Assembly (NCBI GenBank): GCA_963765815.1
Contig: CAVXXT010000009.1
Coordinates: 124,001-188,000, forward strand
Source of the DNA: DATLNF01 sp963765815
GTDB lineage: Bacteria; Actinomycetota; Actinomycetes; BP-191
Reading direction: 5' to 3'
DNA: 64,000 bases
This document shows positions 30,055 to 38,503 of this stretch, piece by piece; within the stretch, counting starts at the first letter, position 1, and each line of letters begins with the position of its first letter. A program made the position numbers and the translations under genes. The notes under the pieces are model-generated. The model saw only the letters and a list, made by a program, of their open reading frames with translations, did not search any database and was not told the origin of the DNA.

Positions 30055-31085
30055 AGGCCACCCACCGGGTGGTGCAGCCGCGGGTCGCGGTGCAGCAGCA
30101 GCTTCGGGCTCACCCCGGGCGTGATCTGGAACAGCTCGTCGTCCAGCACCGTCTTGTCGCGCACCGCGAGCAGGTTGAAGCCGTGCGGGGGGCCGTCCAG
30201 GTACGCCGTGTCGAGAGGCACCAGCTCCACGGGCCGCCCGCCCAGGTCGTGGTTGGACTGGAAGTCGCGTACGGCGACGACCGTGTAGCCGAGCGAGGTG
30301 AGGAAGCACACGGGCGCCATCGCGGTAAGTCCGCCGGACCAGTCGACGTACGTCCGATGCACCTCGAAGACCACGTGCGGACCGTGCTCCCGCAGCACGC
30401 GTTCCGCGCCGAGGAGGGCCCGGTGCTCCGCCCCTTCGAGGTCGAGCATGATCAGCCCGACCCGGTCGATCCCCGCCGCCGCGACGTACGCGTCGACGGT
30501 CGTTGTCGCGATGCCGTTCTCGCTCTCAGTCGGCGTGGCCGTCGCGTCGTCCCCGACCAGGCTCAGCCGAGAGACGTCATCGCTCCACAGGCCGACGGCG
30601 TTCACGCGCACGTTGTCCAGCCCGTTGAGGGCGGCGTTGCGGTCGAGCACCGCGGCCTGGTCGGCATTCGCCTCGAACGCGTGACAGGTCCCGCGACCGC
30701 GCATCGCATCCGCGATGAGGATCGCGTGGTCGCCGAAGTACGCGCCACCCACGATGACGTCGCTCGCCGACGTGGCCAGGTGCAGCAGCAGCTTCGTCGT
30801 CTGCGGCTCCCACACGTGATCGGGCCGCTCGGGAGTGGACATGACGAAGTCGCGCGCGATCTTCGAGCGGTAGGGGAACTCCAGGACGACGCCCGTGCTC
30901 AGCTCCTTGCGCACGGTCGGCACCGCCGCGTGCAGCGCGTCGACGACCGGCCCGGTCACGTCGTCGCGCACGGTCGTGAAGCGGTGCTCGGGGAGCTGCT
31001 CGTAGCCCAGCAGCGCCGCGACGATCTGCGCGCGGACCTCGGGGTCGCGGCCGAGCGCGGCGAGGCTGTCGCTCTCTCGCGTCAT
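30051..31085 (-). CDS. FkbM family methyltransferase
   Basis: 344 residues. The C-terminal half carries the FkbM-type SAM domain: VIVGGAYFGDHA, CHAFEANADQ, and IMLDLEGAEHRALLGAE, all typical. The N-terminal 100 residues are unassigned. These enzymes methylate sugar hydroxyls in surface glycans and antibiotics. ATG overlaps the rmlC stop, TGA overlaps the next start. Confidence 0.8.
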   Translation of the reverse strand: MTRESDSLAALGRDPEVRAQIVAALLGYEQLPEHRFTTVRDDVTGPVVDALHAAVPTVRKELSTGVVLEFPYRSKIARDFVMSTPERPDHVWEPQTTKLLLHLATSASDVIVGGAYFGDHAILIADAMRGRGTCHAFEANADQAAVLDRNAALNGLDNVRVNAVGLWSDDVSRLSLVGDDATATPTESENGIATTTVDAYVAAAGIDRVGLIMLDLEGAEHRALLGAERVLREHGPHVVFEVHRTYVDWSGGLTAMAPVCFLTSLGYTVVAVRDFQSNHDLGGRPVELVPLDTAYLDGPPHGFNLLAVRDKTVLDDELFQITPGVSPKLLLHRDPRLHHPVGGL

Positions 31086-31591
31086 GGCCGGTGCTCGCCC
31101 CAGGAGCGGTCCCGCTCCGAGATGACGCTCACCTCGCGCGGCCAGGCGATGCCGAACGCCGGGTCGTCCCAGCGCGCGCCGCTCGCAGCTTCGGGACGGT
31201 GATGCGCGGAGATGAGATAGCTCACCTCGGTGTCGGGCACCAGCGTCTGGAAGCCGTGCGCCCGACCCTCCGGGACGAGCAGCATCCGGTGGTTGTCCGG
31301 CGTCAGCTCCACGCCGAACCACTGGTGGGTGTCGAGGTCGACCGCGACGTCGAAGATCGCGCCGCGGGTGCAGCGCACCAGCTTCACCTCGGCGTACGGC
31401 GCCCGCTGGTAGTGCAGGCCACGCAGCGTGCCTTCGCGGGCGTTGACCGAGATGCTCGCCTGGGCGATGTGCGGCAGGAGCGAGCCGAGCTCCTCGTCGG
31501 AGTACGAGCGCGCGAACGATCCGCGCTCGTCGTAGACCGGCTCCAGCTCGACGACGTAGACGCCGGGCAGCGTCGTCTCGACCAGCTTCAT
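31082..31591 (-). CDS. RmlC-type 4-keto-6-deoxysugar 3,5-epimerase
   Basis: Cupin enzyme of 169 residues. Family marks: VYDERGSFAR, LRGLHYQ with the catalytic His, VAVDL and PEGRAHGFQTL. Classic RmlC works on dTDP-4-keto-6-deoxyglucose, but no rmlA, rmlB or rmlD is present here. The operon makes a CDP-sugar, so a CDP-4-keto substrate is more likely (inference). Overlaps both neighbours by four bases. Confidence 0.88.
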   Translation of the reverse strand: MKLVETTLPGVYVVELEPVYDERGSFARSYSDEELGSLLPHIAQASISVNAREGTLRGLHYQRAPYAEVKLVRCTRGAIFDVAVDLDTHQWFGVELTPDNHRMLLVPEGRAHGFQTLVPDTEVSYLISAHHRPEAASGARWDDPAFGIAWPREVSVISERDRSWGEHRP

Positions 31592-32802
31592 GCGACGACC
31601 TCGGCCTGCGGCCCGGGGATCACGAATCGACCACCCCAGTCGCGCACGTGCGTCAGCTGGCCGAGGATCTCGTCCCGGAGATTCCAGGGCAGCACCAGCA
31701 CGTAGTCGGGCCGGGTCTGCGCGAGCCGCTCCGGGCCGAAGATCGGGATGCGCGTCCCGGGCAGGAAGAGCCCCTGCTTGTGCGGGCTGCGGTCGACCGC
31801 GTAGTCGATGAGGTCGGCCCGCGCCCCGCAGTAGTTGAGCAGCGTGCTCGCCTTCGCCGGCGCGCCGTACGCCGCGACGCGTTTGCCGTCCGCGCGAGCG
31901 TCGAGCAGGAGCTGCATCAGAGATCGCTTGCGCTCCTGCATCCCGTCGGCGAAGCGGCGGTAGGGCTCGAGGGTGTCCAGGCCGTGGCCCCGCTCATCCT
32001 GCAGGACGCGTGCGACCGACGGGCTCGCCGTCACATCACCCGCATGCCGCGCGTGAACCCGCAGCGAGCCGCCGTGCGTGGGGAGCTCCTCGACGTCGAC
32101 GACGGTCAGCGCGTGGGTCGCGAAGATCTGCTGCACGGTCAGCAGCGACAGGTACGAGTAGTGCTCGTGGTAGATCGTGTCGAACTGCGAGTGGCGCATC
32201 AGCTGCAGCAGGTGCGGGAACTCCACGGTGATCGTGCCGTGCGGTGCGAGCGCGACGCGCAGCCCTTCGACGAAGTCGTGGATGTCGGGCACATGGGCCA
32301 GCACGTTGTTGGCGACCAGCAGGTCCGCCCGTGTCGCGACCTTCTCGGCGGTCTCGCTGCCGAAGAACGCCGTCCATGTCTCGACGCCCTTGGCCCGCGC
32401 GACCGCCGCGACGTTCTCCGCGGGGTCGATGCCGAGCGCCGGGATCCCCGCCTCGACGAAGTGCTGGAGCAGGTAGCCGTCGTTGCTGCCGACCTCGACC
32501 ACCAGGGAGTGCGGGCCGAGCGAGAGCAGGTCGCGCATCGCGACGGAGTAGGCGAGCGCATGCGCCAGCCACGCGTCGGAGTACGACGAGAAGTAGGCGT
32601 AGCTGCTGAAGATGTGCTCGGGCGACTCAGCCGGCGCCACCTGCACGAGGAAGCAGCGGCCGCACACGTGCGCGACGAGCGGGTAGAACGTCTCCGGCTC
32701 GCCCAGGAGGTCCGGCTGGACGTAGGAGTTGGACAGCGGCAGCACGCCCAGGTCCGCGAAGACCTCCGAGAGCGGCGCACCGCAGGATCGGCAGGACGTC
32801 AT
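31588..32802 (-). CDS. Nucleotide-sugar C-methyltransferase (TylC3/NovU type)
   Basis: 404 residues in three parts: an N-terminal zinc-binding segment with CRSCGAPL and HVCGRCFLVQ, a central SAM domain (VVEVGSNDGYLLQHF, LGIDPAENVA, NNVLAHVPD) and a C-terminal domain with AAYGAPAKASTLLNY. This layout is characteristic of C-3 (or C-5) methyltransferases acting on 4-keto-6-deoxysugars. It would introduce a branching methyl group. ATG shares one base with the rfbG stop. Confidence 0.87.
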   Translation of the reverse strand: MTSCRSCGAPLSEVFADLGVLPLSNSYVQPDLLGEPETFYPLVAHVCGRCFLVQVAPAESPEHIFSSYAYFSSYSDAWLAHALAYSVAMRDLLSLGPHSLVVEVGSNDGYLLQHFVEAGIPALGIDPAENVAAVARAKGVETWTAFFGSETAEKVATRADLLVANNVLAHVPDIHDFVEGLRVALAPHGTITVEFPHLLQLMRHSQFDTIYHEHYSYLSLLTVQQIFATHALTVVDVEELPTHGGSLRVHARHAGDVTASPSVARVLQDERGHGLDTLEPYRRFADGMQERKRSLMQLLLDARADGKRVAAYGAPAKASTLLNYCGARADLIDYAVDRSPHKQGLFLPGTRIPIFGPERLAQTRPDYVLVLPWNLRDEILGQLTHVRDWGGRFVIPGPQAEVVA

Positions 32803-33779
32803 CACGGGATCAACCGCATGAACTCGTCGATCTGCGTCGCGGTGGGCGACGGCTCGCTCCGGTACCAGTCGACCGTCCAGGCCACCGCGGTCTCTGTCGG
32901 CAGCACCGGACGCCAGCCGAGCACGTCGTGCGCGAGCGAGCTGTCCAGAGCGAGGGTCGCCGCCTCGGCCGGGCCGGCCGCCGGCGTCGGCTTCCAGGTG
33001 GCGCCGTCGCCCCAGCGCGCCGCCATCGACTCCGCGAGCCAGCTCACCGAGCGCGTCTCGGTGGCGGGCGGCCCGAAGTTGAGCGCGTGCGGGACGTCGC
33101 GGCCGTCGTACGCGAGCTCTGCGGTGGCCAGGTATCCGTGCAGGGCGTCGAGCACGAACTGCCACGGCCGAGTGGCGTCCGGGTTGCGGACCGCGGCGGG
33201 CGTGCCGGCGCGGAAGGCGCGCACGAGGTCGGGCACCAGCCGGTCGGTCGACCAGTCGCCACCGCCGATGACGTTGCCCGCGCGCACGCTCACGATCCTC
33301 GGCGCATCGGGTGCCGCGAAGAACGACTCGCGGTACGCCGCCACGGCGAGCTCCGCGCAAGCCTTGCTCGCCGAGTACGGGTCGCGCCCGCCGAGCCGGT
33401 CGTCCTCCCGGAACGCATGGGCTCGGCCGTCGTTCGCGTAGCACTTGTCGCTGCTCACCACGACGCCCACCCGCACGGACGGCGTGTCGCGGATGGCGTC
33501 GAGCAGGTGCACCGTGCCGATGACGTTGGTGCCGAAGGTCGCCGCCGGGTCGTCGTACGACGCGCGCACCTGCGCCTGTGCCGCGAGGTGGAGGACGACC
33601 TCCGGCTGCGCCGCCTTCACCGCGTCGCCCAGCGCGCCCGGATCCCGCACGTCGTCGGGAAGCGAGTAGCCGGTGACCTGCGCGCCGAGCACCGTCAGCC
33701 AGTGCGTCAGCCACGTGCCCTTGAACCCGGTGTGGCCGGTGACGAGCACCGGCCGGCCGGACCAGAACGCGCGGTTCAC
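32802..33779 (-). CDS. rfbG: CDP-glucose 4,6-dehydratase
   Basis: Makes CDP-4-keto-6-deoxyglucose. 325 residues; somewhat shorter than the usual 350-360. Cofactor loop VTGHTGFKGTWL, SSDKCY block and YSASKACAE (YxxxK), plus GNVIGGGDWSTDRLVPD, a signature of this dehydratase. The start is the GTG overlapping the rfbF stop by four bases; an open frame extends further upstream but runs antisense-like through rfbF. Confidence 0.9.
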   Translation of the reverse strand: MNRAFWSGRPVLVTGHTGFKGTWLTHWLTVLGAQVTGYSLPDDVRDPGALGDAVKAAQPEVVLHLAAQAQVRASYDDPAATFGTNVIGTVHLLDAIRDTPSVRVGVVVSSDKCYANDGRAHAFREDDRLGGRDPYSASKACAELAVAAYRESFFAAPDAPRIVSVRAGNVIGGGDWSTDRLVPDLVRAFRAGTPAAVRNPDATRPWQFVLDALHGYLATAELAYDGRDVPHALNFGPPATETRSVSWLAESMAARWGDGATWKPTPAAGPAEAATLALDSSLAHDVLGWRPVLPTETAVAWTVDWYRSEPSPTATQIDEFMRLIP

Positions 33780-34546
33780 GCCCAGACTCTCCACGGCGCC
33801 GACCCCGTGTCCCAGAGCTGCTCGAGATGGGCCTTGTCCCGCATGGTGTCGAGCGGGTGGAAGAAGCCCGGGTGGCGGAAGGCGGAGAGCTGCCCGGTGC
33901 TCGCGAGCGTCTCCATCGGCTCGCGCTCCCACGTCGTGTCGTCGCCATCGACGAGGTCGAAGACACCCGGCTCGAGGACGAAGAAGCCGCCGCTGATCCA
34001 GCTGCCGTCACCCGGCGGCTTCTCGGTGAAGTCGCGGATCTTGTCCTCGTCGATGTCGATGACGCCGAATCGGCCGGGCGGCTGCACGGCCGTGAGCGTC
34101 GCCAGAGTCCCCTGCCGGCGGTGGAAGTCGAGCAGCTGCGTGAGGTCGACGTCGCTCAGGCCGTCGCCGTAGGTGAAGCAGAAGGTCTCGCCGTCGACGT
34201 GCTGGCGCACGCGCTTGAGCCGGCCGCCGGTGGCGGTGTCGTCGCCGGTGTCGACGAGGGTCACCGACCATGGCTCCGAGCTGTTCTGGTGCACCGTCAG
34301 CGCGTTGTTGCGCAGGTCGATCGTGACGTCGGAGCTGTGCAGGAAGTAGTTGGCGAAGTACTCCTTGATCGTGTAGCCCCGATAGCCGAGGCAGACCACG
34401 AAGTCGTGGATCCCGTGGTGGGAGTACAGCTTCATGATGTGCCAGAGGAGCGGTCGTCCGCCGACCTCCACCATCGGCTTCGGCCGCACGGCGGTCTCCT
34501 CGCGCAGGCGAGTGCCGAGCCCCCCGGCGAGGATCACAGCTTTCAT
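33776..34546 (-). CDS. rfbF: Glucose-1-phosphate cytidylyltransferase
   Basis: First enzyme of the operon: glucose-1-phosphate plus CTP gives CDP-glucose. 256 residues, the family length. Nucleotide-binding AGGLGTRLREET, VEVGGRPLLWHIM, and YGDGLSDVD metal site, with ISGGFFVLEPG later. It leads a nine-gene minus-strand chain in which eight genes overlap by 1-4 bases. The 57-base gap to holA contains a palindrome that may regulate both directions. Confidence 0.93.
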   Translation of the reverse strand: MKAVILAGGLGTRLREETAVRPKPMVEVGGRPLLWHIMKLYSHHGIHDFVVCLGYRGYTIKEYFANYFLHSSDVTIDLRNNALTVHQNSSEPWSVTLVDTGDDTATGGRLKRVRQHVDGETFCFTYGDGLSDVDLTQLLDFHRRQGTLATLTAVQPPGRFGVIDIDEDKIRDFTEKPPGDGSWISGGFFVLEPGVFDLVDGDDTTWEREPMETLASTGQLSAFRHPGFFHPLDTMRDKAHLEQLWDTGSAPWRVWA

Positions 34547-34569
34547 CCGCCCGAGGGTATCGGGGAGGT

Positions 34570-34581
34570 CCACCCGGGTGG
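34570..34581. promoter_or_regulatory. 12-bp palindrome in the rfbF-holA divergent gap
   Basis: CCACCCGGGTGG is self-complementary and central in the 57-base region between two divergent start codons. Candidate operator for the sugar operon. Confidence 0.4.
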
Positions 34582-34603
34582 GTCGGCGTGCGATCCTGTG
34601 CGC

Positions 34604-35602
34604 GTGCCGACGCCTCCCGCCCTGCCGCCGCTGACCCTGGTCACCGGCGACGAGGAGCTCATGGTCGCGCGCGCGCTCGCCCGGCTGACCGCCGCCGCCC
34701 GAGCGGCTGACCCGGACGCGGACGTCCGGGAGTACGCCACCGACTCGATCGACCCAGCCACGCTGCTCGACCTGGCCACCCCCTCGCTGTTCGGCGAGCG
34801 GAGGCTGGTCGTGCTGCGGCTCGCTGCCGCTCTGGATGACGCCGTACGCGACGCCGTGCTCGAGTTCGTCGCGATCGCCAACGACGATCTCGCCGTCGTC
34901 GTCGTCCAGCCGGCCGGCAACACGGGCAAGAAGGTCGCCGACGCCTGCAGGGCGGCGGGGGCGCACGTCGTCAGCTGCGCCAAGCTCGAGAAGCGCAAGG
35001 AGCGCGTCGACTTCGTCCTCGCCGAGTTCGAGGCCGGTGGCTGCCGGGTCAGCGAGTCCGTCGCGTCCGCGCTGCTGGATGCGGTCGGCACCGACCTGCG
35101 CGAGCTGGCCGGTGCCTGCTCCCAGCTGATCGCCGACACCGGGGGAGCGGTCGACGCCAAGGCGGTCGCCAAGTACTTCTCCGGCCGTGCCGAGGCGAGC
35201 GGCTTCGTCATCGCCGACCGTGCACTCGAGGGCAACCAGACCGCCGCGCTCGTGGAGCTGCGTCAGGCGATGCAGGCCGGGCTGGACCCGGTGCTCGTCG
35301 TCGCCGCTCTCGCCCGTCAGCTCCGGATGGTCGCTCGCGTCGCCTCCGAGGGACCGCGCGCGCCGATCGACGCGGTCGCGCGAAAGCTCAAGCTCGCGCC
35401 GTGGATGGTGGAGAAGGCCCGCAAGCAGAGCCGGGGCTGGACCCCCGACTCGATCGCGCAGGCGTTCCAGGCGGTGGCGAGCGCCGACGCCGACGTCAAG
35501 GGCGGTACGACGGAGGGCGCGCTGATCCAGTCCGCGACGCGCGCCGCCTACGCCGCCGAGCGGGCGGTGCGTCGGGTCGCCGAGTGCGGGGCGGCCCGGT
35601 GA
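34604..35602 (+). CDS. holA: DNA polymerase III delta subunit
   Basis: Clamp-loader subunit that opens the sliding clamp. 332 residues with LVTGDEELMVARAL at the start, the LFGERRLVVLR loop, KLEKRKERVDFV and the helical C-terminus PWMVEKARKQSRGW, all typical of HolA. GTG 34604 is chosen; GTG 34598 is two codons upstream in frame. In other actinobacteria it follows comEC and precedes rpsT; rpsT is still close by here. Confidence 0.92.
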   Translation: MPTPPALPPLTLVTGDEELMVARALARLTAAARAADPDADVREYATDSIDPATLLDLATPSLFGERRLVVLRLAAALDDAVRDAVLEFVAIANDDLAVVVVQPAGNTGKKVADACRAAGAHVVSCAKLEKRKERVDFVLAEFEAGGCRVSESVASALLDAVGTDLRELAGACSQLIADTGGAVDAKAVAKYFSGRAEASGFVIADRALEGNQTAALVELRQAMQAGLDPVLVVAALARQLRMVARVASEGPRAPIDAVARKLKLAPWMVEKARKQSRGWTPDSIAQAFQAVASADADVKGGTTEGALIQSATRAAYAAERAVRRVAECGAAR

Positions 35603-36513
35603 GCAAGTCGGCCGCCGGCGCCCGCGCAACGTTGACCCAGCCGCTGAGCCAGCCGCTCTATCCGCGGCTGCTGCGCCTGAAGCACCTGCACCCGTCGGCG
35701 TGGCAGCGCGCCGTGCTCGTGGAGGGCTCGATCGCGGTGGGGGCGGTGGCCGCGCTGGCCGACAAGGTCAGCGCCTGGACGCCGGTCGTGCTGCCGGTCG
35801 CGATCGCCATGGTGGTGAAGTTCCACGACGTGCTCACCGGGGTTCTCCGGCCGGGTGGCGCGGTCGCGCCCGCGCCCGCGCCGGCTCCGGCGGCGGCGCC
35901 GATGGCTCTGCCGCACGTCGTCGTGCTGCAGCCCGGGCGTCCGGTGTCGCAGCCCGACCCCGAGGTCGAGCTCGAGGCGGAGCTCGACGTCCCCGCGCCG
36001 GCGTACGACGTCCTCGATGTCGAGGAGTCTGAGTTCGACGAGATCCCGCCGGTCCCGGTGGAGGTGGAGACCCCCAGGGTCGTCCGCCGGGTGGTGCCGG
36101 GTCCGCTGCTCGCCTCCAGCGCCGCGCGGGTCCGCGCCGAGCTCGACGCCATCGAGGACGCGGCGATCACCCGGGCGGTGCACGAGCTGTCGACCCGCGG
36201 CGGCCTCGAGCCGTTCGTGCTGCGGCTCGACGAGGACGACGCGCCCGAGTGGGTCGATCCCGCTGAGGTGCTCGACCTGCCGGGGCAGCCGCGGCTGCGG
36301 GCGGTCCTCGTCTGCACCGACGTCGCGCTGCCGGGCCGGCCGCCGCGCGACGCGCTCCGGCTCGAGGTCGAGCATGCCGACAGCGAGCCGGAGTCGGTCA
36401 CGGCGGTCTACCGGCACACGGGCGAGGGCCCGGCGATCGTGCTGGCCGAGCGGACGGTTGCGACGGGGCGGCGCAGCGGCGTACGCCGACGGTTCTTCGC
36501 GAAGCGGGCCTAG
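35599..36513 (+). CDS. Unknown protein with membrane region and Pro/Ala-rich acidic linker
   Basis: 304 residues, not recognised. N-terminal 40 residues basic; hydrophobic stretches at about 50-90 suggest one or two membrane segments; then APAPAPAPAAAP, a Glu/Asp-rich linker and a C-terminal part of about 130 residues ending in a very basic tail (VRRRFFAKRA). GTG start overlaps the holA stop, so it is made together with HolA. Confidence 0.6.
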   Translation: MSKSAAGARATLTQPLSQPLYPRLLRLKHLHPSAWQRAVLVEGSIAVGAVAALADKVSAWTPVVLPVAIAMVVKFHDVLTGVLRPGGAVAPAPAPAPAAAPMALPHVVVLQPGRPVSQPDPEVELEAELDVPAPAYDVLDVEESEFDEIPPVPVEVETPRVVRRVVPGPLLASSAARVRAELDAIEDAAITRAVHELSTRGGLEPFVLRLDEDDAPEWVDPAEVLDLPGQPRLRAVLVCTDVALPGRPPRDALRLEVEHADSEPESVTAVYRHTGEGPAIVLAERTVATGRRSGVRRRFFAKRA

Positions 36514-36529
36514 CTGCTAGCCGAGCCGG

Positions 36530-36793
36530 CTAGGAGGCCTTGCTGACGGCCTTCGCCATCGCGGACTTGCGGTTGGCGGCCTGGTTGGGGTGGATGATCC
36601 CCTTGCTGGCGGCCTTGTCGAGCGCCTTCGCGGCGTCGCGCGCAGCGGTGGCCGCGGCGGCGGCGTCACCGGAGGCGGCGGCCTCGCGGAACTTGCGGAC
36701 GGACGTCTTCAGCGACGACTTGACCGCCTTGTTGCGCAGGCGCGCCTTCTCGTTCGTCTTGATCCGCTTGATCTGCGACTTGATGTTCGCCAC
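36530..36793 (-). CDS. rpsT: 30S ribosomal protein S20
   Basis: 87 residues, basic and helical: ANIKSQIKRIKTNEKAR at the start, then LKTSVRKF and a C-terminal GIIHPNQAANRKS. The correct start is GTG 36793 (matching mature S20); an upstream ATG in frame would add a non-homologous extension. It is convergent to the preceding gene. Confidence 0.95.
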   Translation of the reverse strand: MANIKSQIKRIKTNEKARLRNKAVKSSLKTSVRKFREAAASGDAAAAATAARDAAKALDKAASKGIIHPNQAANRKSAMAKAVSKAS

Positions 36794-36952
36794 TGCGAAG
36801 AAGCCCTCTGTCATGTCTGGGGGACGGATGTGCGCCCGGGCGGAGCCCAGGCAACCGGCAGAGCCTACCAGCGTGCGGCGTACGACGTCCACGTCGGCCA
36901 GGGTCGTCCGGTTCGAGGCTGATCAGCCCCGATGCCCGGAAACCGCCCGAAA

Positions 36953-36961
36953 GGACTATGG
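36953..36961 (+). promoter_or_regulatory. GGACTATGG motif upstream of kinase gene 1
   Basis: GGACTATGG lies 77 bases before the start of the first kinase gene. The same nine bases lie at 39807-39815, 89 bases before the sister gene. The shared word may be a -10 region (CTATGG) or a regulator site inherited with the duplication. Confidence 0.4.
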
Positions 36962-37038
36962 CCGCACGGTGACGGAAGCCTGACAGTGGACTCATCCCGA
37001 CAACGCCGTTGCGGGCTCCTCTGCCCCCGGAGCCAGAG

Positions 37039-38376
37039 ATGCTCGCCGCCGTCGCATCCGCCGTACGGCCCTGGCTCCCGGACGGAGCAGCGCTCTCCGA
37101 GCGAGACTGGCAGGCGCGCCATCGCGTGATCGCGTGGGTGCTCTTCTTCCACGTGCCGGCGGTCGTCGGCTACTCGCTGGCCACCGGCCACACCGCGCTG
37201 CACTCCCTCGTCGAGGTTGCCGCCCCGGCAGCGCTCGCGATGGTCGCGGCCCGGCCGGGTCGACGAAGGGTCCGCGCGCTGGCCGTGTCGCTCGGCCTCA
37301 TCACCTGCTCGGCGGTGTTCGTCCACCTGTCCGGCGGCCTGATCGAGTGGCACTTCCACTACTTCGTGATCCTGGCGCTGGTCGCGCTCTACCAGGACTG
37401 GCACGTCTACCTCGTCGCCCTGGGCTTCGTCGTCGTCCAGCACGCCCTGGGCAGCTGGCTGAGCTTCCACGCCGTGTACAACCACGGCAACGGCGAGCTG
37501 TGGTGGGCGATCGTGCACGGCGGGTTCGTCCTGGCCGCGAGTGCCAGCCACATCACGGCGTGGCGGTTCAACGAGGTCGCGCAGGCCCAGGCGGAGGCAC
37601 TGCGCGCCGAGCTGCACGACGGCGAGACGTCGATCGTCAGCCGACTGGAGCAGACCGCCCAGATGCGCACCGACCTCATCGCTACGGCGTCACACGAGTT
37701 CCGGACTCCGTTGACGGTCATCAGCGGCGCAGCGGCCACGCTCCAGCGCCATCTCGGCGTGCTGTCCGCGGACGAGCGGGACACGCTGCTGAGCAACATC
37801 GTCACCCGATCCGACCGGCTCGCCCTGATGCTCGAGAGCATGCTGATCGTCGCGCAGATCCAGCCCGCCGACGGCGGGTCCGCACCGCTTCGCTCAGTCG
37901 TCGCCGATGTCGCGACCCGGTTCACGGAGACTGACATCGGGGAGCTGGACCTGCCGGATGTGCACGTCGCCCTCGCGGCGGTGCCGCTCGGCCAGCTGGT
38001 CGAGCGGCTGTTCGACGCTGCACGGCTCCGCGGGGACCTCGGTGCGGACGCTCGGTTCGCGGTGATCGAGCGACCCGACGCGGTGCGGCTCGAGGTCCGG
38101 GTCCGCGCCAACGCGCTGAGCGCCGAGGACGTCGTGGGCCTGCTCGAGCCGTTCACCGGCGGCACCTACGCCATCCCGCGCAACGCCGACGTCGGTCTTG
38201 GCCTGGTCGCGATCCGCCGCATCGCCGAGCAGCACGGCGGTTCGGCCGACGTGCAGCTCGAGGATGGCTGCTTCGTCGTCCAGGCGACGTTGCCGCTCGT
38301 GGCGCGCCCAGACACCGTCCCGGAGCATCTCGCCGCTCCCGGTCGTCGGCTCGCCGCTCCCGCAGCGGTCGGATAG
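37039..38376 (+). CDS. Membrane histidine-kinase-like protein, paralogue 1
   Basis: 445 residues. About five or six membrane segments (30-185) include EWHFHYFVILALVALYQDW and VVQHALGSW; conserved His and Glu in or near the membrane suggest a ligand or metal sensor. A HisKA domain follows with ATASHEFRTPLT and its phospho-acceptor His near residue 225. The ATPase half is abnormal: there is no N-box Asn (VERLFDAARLRGDL), no DxGxGI, and only the G2 motif GLGLVAIRR and HGG remain. ATG 37039 is chosen because GGAG precedes it. No receiver gene adjoins. Confidence 0.78.
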   Translation: MLAAVASAVRPWLPDGAALSERDWQARHRVIAWVLFFHVPAVVGYSLATGHTALHSLVEVAAPAALAMVAARPGRRRVRALAVSLGLITCSAVFVHLSGGLIEWHFHYFVILALVALYQDWHVYLVALGFVVVQHALGSWLSFHAVYNHGNGELWWAIVHGGFVLAASASHITAWRFNEVAQAQAEALRAELHDGETSIVSRLEQTAQMRTDLIATASHEFRTPLTVISGAAATLQRHLGVLSADERDTLLSNIVTRSDRLALMLESMLIVAQIQPADGGSAPLRSVVADVATRFTETDIGELDLPDVHVALAAVPLGQLVERLFDAARLRGDLGADARFAVIERPDAVRLEVRVRANALSAEDVVGLLEPFTGGTYAIPRNADVGLGLVAIRRIAEQHGGSADVQLEDGCFVVQATLPLVARPDTVPEHLAAPGRRLAAPAAVG

Positions 38377-38444
38377 CCGGGGCCGTCAGCAGCTCGGTGC
38401 CCCTTCCCGACATTGCCGCCAAACGGCTCACATTGACTACCTGG

Positions 38445-38503
38445 TGACTCACGTCAAGATGCGCGCGTAGCTCCGGTCGTTGACTCATGAGTGGATGCGC
38501 GCG
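38445..38503 (+). repeat. IS left end: two motif copies
   Basis: Copies at 38445-38467 and 38481-38503, each TGACTCA, six variable bases, GATGCGCGCG. The transposase stop codon lies inside the outer copy. Confidence 0.8.
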
